The notes under the pieces were generated by a model. It ran no database searches. It saw nothing but the letters and a program-made list of their open reading frames with translations, and was not told the DNA's origin. Positions 58,337 through 64,000 of a stretch of 64,000 bases of DNA are shown piece after piece. Location of the stretch: positions 81,475,538-81,539,537 of the forward strand of contig NC_044004.1 of the NCBI RefSeq assembly GCF_900496995.4. Direction: 5' to 3'. Source of the stretch: Aquila chrysaetos chrysaetos. Lineage: Eukaryota > Chordata > Aves > Accipitriformes > Accipitridae. Within the stretch, counting starts at the first letter, position 1. Each line of letters opens with the position of its first letter. The translations under genes were made by a program, and so were the position numbers.

Positions 58337-60719
58337 CTGTGAATTACAGGTTCAAGGGAAGTTACTACCACGCAGTGCTTTCCAATCCCCATAAATGGAA
58401 CATTATGCACTGATTAAATATTGTCTGTCGTCTAGCAAAGTCTAGAAATAACTGATATTCCCTGACAGTAACTACAGAGCAATCTGGCTAGGAATCCCTC
58501 TCATCTTCCCAACCCAAGAAAATCTCCAAATGGATGTCCACATCCATTGCACCCAATTCTGCAAAACTTGGTCTTTGTAAAGGATTTATGTGAACTCTGC
58601 TGTCACTTGTGCTCTCAACAAATCTACCTATTACCTATTAGTTTGGGGGGGAAAAGAGACTGGATCAGTACAGATGGATGTAAAGCAACTACTACATTAA
58701 TTACAAGCTACACAGCTGCAGGTGAGGAGAGGCCAACTTTTATGTAGAATTCTGGAGCCTTACCAAACAGAAATTTAGCATATTATCTTATTTTGTTTGT
58801 AATATTACTTTCACTGTTGAACATTGCTATGACTTAATTGCTGCCCCAAGTTATTTAAACGTATTATTATATATGTTACATAGTAACATACATAAAGGTA
58901 ATACATTAAAGCATATGTACATGCAATATTTTTGTGTTGCATATGGGTGAATTACTTCAGGTATTAAGTATATTATATGTAAGGTATTACTTCAGGTATT
59001 ACTTCAGCTAGCTCTCATCCAACTGTGTTTTATCAAGTAACCTTGTAACTCTGATGCTAGCTTGAAAAGGTCACTTCTGATTTGCACTAATTGTGAAAAC
59101 ATTACCCGCTTCACCACCTAGAATCTTCTTCTGAGGTTGACTTTTCTCTTTTTGTGTATATCGGTTAAAAGAAAAAAGACAACTATATCAAAACTAGTGG
59201 AATTACAGCCTGAAAAATAGTGAGCCTGCAAAAATTAAATCTTCCCCTTCTGAAATATCTGAGATGCTTGGAAGCTAGCATTTACACGCTTGCTTTTTTC
59301 CCCTCTCATCCTAAAAATTAATTGAGGAAACTGTTAATTTTTAATAATAGGACTCCAGATTCCCTTCTCCATAACCAATCCCATAAGTAGATAACAGTAA
59401 TAATAACAGTAATAGAATAACTTGCATGTATATGTTTTTTTTTCCTGATACAAGTTGGGTTTTGACAATTTGTTGTGTTCCTCCAACTACTGCCCTTGAA
59501 ACAATTGTGTTCTAAGTAAGAAAAGGTTTCATTGTAGTATAAGTTAAACAGTATTGATCCAGCCTTTTTTTCCCATTCACCAGGCTATACATATTATTCC
59601 TCTTGGTACGCATTCCTTATGAACAATTTAAATCTAGCCCAATTTTCCTCCTAGTTCAAAGTAGACATGAAGTGTAGTGATATTCCCATCATCACTACTC
59701 TGATTTAGTATTGGCAATATTGTCTCAAATGTATTCTCCATTCCTCAGAAACATTCATTTCCTCATGCAAATCATTAGGAAGTGGTATATTTGCCAAATA
59801 AGTCCTCTACCTTACATGCTGTTTTCTGTCTCCGACACTCTCTCCTGGGTGTAAAGCGTATTTGAGCAAAAGAATCCTCATAAGACCATTTGCTGGACTC
59901 AGCTGCACCTTGACTGTTTGGGGCTGCATCTCCACATCAAAGCTAATAACTCCCAGAAAAGTCACTTCTTTGGAAGGGGATCCTTGATACTTTGCTAGCC
60001 TATGAATACCTGAATCGACCCTGCATAGAGTTCTCAGTGTGGGCACATGATAAGGGATGGTGGGAAGAAAGAAACGTGATCCTTTTCAAGTTCCTTTCCA
60101 AATGAAACCAACCCCACTGACAGCCCCAAATCAGAATTCAAGGCTTTGCTGTGCAGGTCTTCTAAATCCGTACCTTACCACGTGTTGTTCCCTCAATTAC
60201 TTTTGTCCTGTCTGTATATAACCCTGTTTCTGTTCCTTTGGCCATCTGAAACTTACTTTTAAAAATCGAGTTCCTAATACATGGTTATGAGTTTTGTAAG
60301 TAATGATTAAGTTGGAAAATTTTTGCCTCAATTGAAAAAACCATCCTGAAGTTGAAGGCAGGCCCCTCTAGCGTTAATTAAGTTTAACATTACTTGCCAT
60401 CTAACGTATGAAAAATATATACAGTTTGCCAAAAGACCCGACCTCTACATTATCCCTCTTTTCTGTCATATGTACTAGACTAGATTATTGCTTTGTGTTC
60501 ACAGTGACAAACTGACCTTTTTTTTTCCTAATCCTTAAGGCTTCCTCCACATGGATTAAAATGTCAAACCTGCAGTAGGAAGTAACGAACTGGTGCACAC
60601 AATTGGAGGAAAATTCTAGTGAGTTCCTATGTTTCAAAGAAAACTGTAAAATTGTCTTATTACACAGAGAAGAGATAATCCGTTCCACATAGGTTTCATT
60701 CTGGTCTTTTGACACTTAC
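58337..60719. other. ANK2 intron
   Basis: Non-coding, AT-rich. GTAAGT donor (60719 side) and AATTCACAG acceptor. Small tandem copies of GGTATTACTTCA lie at about 58958-59008, and a TATGTTAC/GTAACATA stem at about 58874-58892. Minus-strand frames at 59807-60046 and 60485-60715 lack domains. Confidence 0.75.
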
Positions 60720-60999
60720 AAATATTCACGTTGTGAAGCAGATGGTTTTTCTGGCACATCTTGGGGTTTCCCTGAGAATTCAGCTTCTACTTGTTCCTTA
60801 TGTGCTTGTCTCAGGAGCTCAGCCATTGATAGTTCTGCCTCACTCCTGGGAGTACTGTCCTGAAAAGGAGAATAACTGACAGACACGTCTTCCTCGGAGA
60901 CAATTGGAGGGTGTTCAGTTGGCTCACTGTCTTTAGATATTCTATGTTCTTCTTGCTTATGTCTTGAACTGTACAGTTCTTCTTGCAGTGCAGAAAACC
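60720..60999 (-). CDS. ANK2: ANK2 exon after the death domain (280 bp, GFSALQEEL...REYF)
   Basis: Acceptor ATTTTTTAAAG; two bases close a Gly codon, then 92 codons: FSALQEELYSSRHKQEEHRI, through HPPIVSEEDVSVSYSPFQD, HKEQVEAEFSGKPQD, to REY, leaving two bases before GTAAGT. The FS.LQEEL, HPPIVSEED and HKEQV..FSGK blocks align with ankyrin-B. It encodes the linker between the death domain and the distal C-terminal domain, a mostly disordered region reported to modulate ankyrin interactions. Confidence 0.95.
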
Positions 61000-62383
61000 C
61001 TTTAAAAAATAGAGAGATGAGAAATGTCATTACAAGTCTTGCTAGAATTCAAGAAGTCCTTTTAAAATCCCTGGATGGACCACATTACCTGAAATTTTTA
61101 GACATCTTGAGTGGAAGAGGACATGACCTCTCTAAGTAGCTGGAGGAACACTGGATTACAACTACTATTGCCAAATAATGAATCTTGACAGTAACAGGCA
61201 AAATAAAATTTACCCAGAAATTTACCTAGAGTCATCTCTTGATCTTGAAACCCTCGAAGTATGAAAGAAGATTTGCAACAGATTTTTTCCAGCAGATTAG
61301 AACAGGTCTTAGTGACTTCCCCCCCCATTATTCATCTGCTTATGGAAAAAATAACAAGTACGGACAAAGAAATTCATACAGGACTAGGCACAAGAACTAG
61401 CTAATTTATGTGCTTCAAAGCATATAAACACATCTACCCACCCCCAACCCCTCATCTCAAAGCAAGGCCTCTCATTCTGCAAAAAATATAAAATAATGTA
61501 TGCGTTTCTCTTCCACGGGCTATAAGGCACAAGCTTGGGCTTTTGTTTTTCCTTATGGGCCACATTCGCTAGGAACCTATTGAACTCTGACCAATAGCTT
61601 GGGGGGAAAACGTAACTGCTTGTACTGAATTTGAGCTGGACATGGAGGTCAATGTTCTAAAACTAATCAGCTGTGATATTAGAATGCTAATTATAGCAAA
61701 CAACCTTCTATTCCTGCATTCTCTTACAGATGGGATGTTTGCAGCTGTCTAATACTTTACCGAGCTACTAGTTCAATAATAAGTTAAAGATGTAAAAGTA
61801 TCACCCCCAGAAAAGAGGATTTTATTTCACATAATTTGGAGGCATTTCTTTAGTTTACAACCATTGATGTAATCTACTGAACTTTTATACTCAAGAAATC
61901 CAACCCTATTCATAGCAGAATTACAATATCCTGGATACTTGAATCCAAAGGTTTTTCCAAAGCATGGAGTAGTTTTCCTTTTACAAATCTTGGTCAAATC
62001 CTAATACAACCTTCTTAACTTATATGGAAGTACTTCTATAAGCAAAAAAAAAAACCCAAAACAAAAACCAAACCAAAACAAAAAACAAAAAAACAACACC
62101 AAAACCAAAAAAACCAACAAACTGGGCATAAGTATTTGCGGTAGTTTCTGACAACATTCCTTTATTTGCTTTATAAGAATCAGCTAACGCAGAGATCTTG
62201 TAACTGGTGAAATAGTGACCTGTGTGACGTCACGCTTGCATTCATCCATATTATCTGTGCTTTCAAAATGAGATTCTAGTGCTCAGTCTTAAGAGTTAAC
62301 AGATTATCCTAGTCAAACATTGCAGAACAGAAACTAGTGCTTAGATGAGATAACCAGGGCAGCCTGGATCAGGAAATGTTTAC
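61000..62383. other. ANK2 intron with an A/C-rich tract
   Basis: Non-coding. A roughly 80-base A-rich sequence with scattered C, (CAAAA)n-like, occupies 62043-62122. No exon or clear transposon recognised. Confidence 0.8.
62043..62122. repeat. A-rich (CAAAA)n-like tract
   Basis: Almost only A and C on the plus strand over about 80 bases. Low complexity in an ANK2 intron. Confidence 0.9.
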
Positions 62384-62530
62384 CTTCGCTATGGTCCAAT
62401 CCTATTGTTTGTTCAATTTCTGCGTACGTGCGAGTGCCGTGGACCTGCATGGAGTCTATGCCGCTGGTCTCCATTAGGTGAACAATGTCCATTCGGTTGA
62501 TTTTTGTAAGACATTGGGTAAGATTTGTAT
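62384..62530 (-). CDS. ANK2: ANK2 death-domain exon 2 (147 bp)
   Basis: Acceptor TAATGCCACAG; two bases close an Asp codon, then 48 codons [20 protein letters not shown], a variable [14 protein letters not shown], then [14 protein letters not shown], and a GTAAAC donor. [14 protein letters not shown] forms the last helices of the ankyrin death domain, a six-helix fold; [13 protein letters not shown] follows it directly. The variable stretch differs from mammals as expected. Phases 1 and 1 fit both neighbours. Confidence 0.96.
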
Positions 62531-63051
62531 CTGTGGCATTAGAACGACACCATGTAGCCGAGTTAAAAATTTCACATGCTCTCTCCACTCAGTTTTCCAT
62601 ATGAAGGACATATGTAGGATACTGAACAGTATAATATCATATATAAAATACAGAAGCATTTAGAAGCATGGCCGTGTAAAACGTAAAATTAACAGAAGGG
62701 CTGCCTATAAAAATTACCACTCGTTTTGTTTTTTCCTTTAACAAATTTGTTTAGTTTCCCCCCAAATTTCTCAGTTTAGGAAAAAGAGGCTTCAGTGTTT
62801 TTTCCACTCTTTCTTTGGAAGATGATGTTCTGCCTTGCCCTCAAACGACCAAGATGAAACTATTTTCTCTGAGAATCCTATGATATGCCATGTTACACAG
62901 ACAAGCTTAAAAAAAAAAATTAAGTCCAATTATGGTCACTCTTTCTATAGCCTAAACTTTACCTGAATTTTCTTTTTGTGACTATAACACACATCTGTCA
63001 CCCCAGCTAGCAAATTGGAGACAGTTGTATGTACTATAACTGGAAACGAAC
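62531..63051. other. ANK2 intron
   Basis: A 521-base intron, non-coding, GTTCGT donor and TGCCACAG acceptor. Nothing else recognised. Confidence 0.8.
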
Positions 63052-63183
63052 CTGTTGCATGTTTCCCATCCCTTTCAAGCCAGTATTTGAGGAGTGCATG
63101 GCTCTGGTCTTGAAGTGAATTAGGGTTTTCAATTCGGATCTGGTGAATTTGCTCCTCTGTGAAATCCAGTTCTCTTGCTAGCT
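63052..63183 (-). CDS. ANK2: ANK2 death-domain exon 1 (132 bp)
   Basis: Acceptor TTCTTTTTCAG; two bases close a Glu codon, then 43 codons [20 protein letters not shown] and [20 protein letters not shown], ending HAT, with one base before [38 protein letters not shown] is the diagnostic core of ankyrin death domains and is nearly invariant in vertebrates. The first death-domain helix is encoded by an upstream exon that is not in the window. Confidence 0.98.
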
Positions 63184-64000
63184 CTGAAAAAGAAATCCAT
63201 CTCTGTAAAGCTCTCTTTTTCTTTTTCCCCTACTTTACATCTATTTTACGGCTGTCAGCAGCAAAGTGGATTACAAACTTTTCTGAAACCAAATTCTCAT
63301 TGCTTCTATGTACCTTGTGTTATATTTAGAGACACCGTTAAACAGGAAGTTCATGGCAAAGTCAGAAATGTATTATGCCTAGCAGTGATGGGTCTGTGTG
63401 AGCTTTTATTTTTTGTGTCTACCATTCCTAGTTCTCGGAGGCAGTGACAAGCTATCAAATAGAGTGCGCTTGCAGAAATAGCACACGAGCAGAGAAAAAT
63501 ATTTTTCTAGCTGCAGAGCACCATGCTTAGCAGATTCTATCCTCTAAAATGATGACTGTTTCAGAAACTTTGATCAAAATCTAGTAAAAGACTTCATTTT
63601 AAGGCTTCATTTAAAGAAAAGTAAATGTCTCTGAATTACAGTTGAAAACCAAAAACTGAAAAGGTGAAACTAAGAATAACTGATGTCTTTCTGACATAGC
63701 ATAGGGTCAGACTGCAGTCCAGAAAAGAGAAATGGTTTAATGGTCTGTAACATCTTTACTGTATACAGAACCAGGGGCAGCCTTCTGCCATCAACAAACT
63801 AAGATGCAAATGTTGAAAGAGGTCATCAAATGAGTTAAAGCCATGGAGAATTTGTGAGATTCCTACTGTTACTCCTGATCTTCAGATTTCTGCTTCTTTC
63901 ACAAATAAGGATTCATATTCTATTCCATTATCATTATCGCTGTAGTGGCATGGACTTGATTTTGGAGGGAGTAATGTTTTAACAGGGTGGAGGGAACCCT
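63184..64000. other. ANK2 intron, continues beyond the window
   Basis: Non-coding DNA upstream of the death-domain exon on the minus strand. The preceding exon (expected to end just before ELARELDF) was looked for by eye and not seen. Plus-strand frame 63175-63447 is a shadow. Confidence 0.75.

Overview
The window is vertebrate nuclear DNA, almost certainly from a bird. Coding exons are short and far apart with GT-AG borders, the introns are AT-rich, a CR1 LINE 3' end is present at 48.2 kb, and three related endogenous-retrovirus LTR insertions of an avian type are present. It covers the tail-to-tail junction of two neighbouring genes, CAMK2D (plus strand) and ANK2 (minus strand), an arrangement also known in mammals.

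Layout. 1-26.1 kb: the 3' part of CAMK2D. Exons at 16420-16495, 17676-17770, 19011-19239 and 24060-24063 encode the whole association (hub) domain and the stop, followed by a roughly 2 kb 3'UTR. Kinase and linker exons must lie upstream of the window. Inside the intron before the hub exons, at 4457-4741, is a 285-base exon-like block. It has a good acceptor, a strong GTAAGT donor, matching 1-1 phases, a strong-context ATG and one transmembrane segment. Spliced to the hub exons it predicts a kinase-less, membrane-anchored CaMKII-delta hub of about 222 residues, the delta counterpart of the known CAMK2A product alpha-KAP. This is the most interesting candidate in the window.

26.1-49.5 kb: intergenic. 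It holds a nearly full-length, env-less provirus (30961-37642, minus strand) with two LTRs about 98% identical, a perfect 5-bp target-site duplication, a lysine-type primer site, gag, protease, RT, RNase H and integrase pieces in broken frames. It also holds ancient MIR-like fragments, a CR1 fragment, a GC-rich stretch at 47-49 kb, an exon-like 120-base open block, and a long 53-56 bp hairpin at 46.4-46.6 kb.

49.5-64 kb: the 3' end of ANK2 on the minus strand. Reading downwards: two death-domain exons (63183-63052, 62530-62384), C-terminal regulatory-domain exons (60999-60720, 58336-58051, 56257-56165, 55700-55617, 53987-53823) and a tentative terminal exon (49538-49518). The 56 kb exon is only 31 codons long and easily missed. 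A second solo LTR lies at 52720-53295.

Biology. CAMK2D makes CaMKII-delta, which assembles through its hub domain. ANK2 makes ankyrin-B, the membrane adaptor whose C-terminal domain modulates binding. The provirus and solo LTRs sit in non-coding DNA, and I see no disrupted coding exon. Limits: all splice sites, repeats and homologies were read by eye, with no alignment or transcript evidence.
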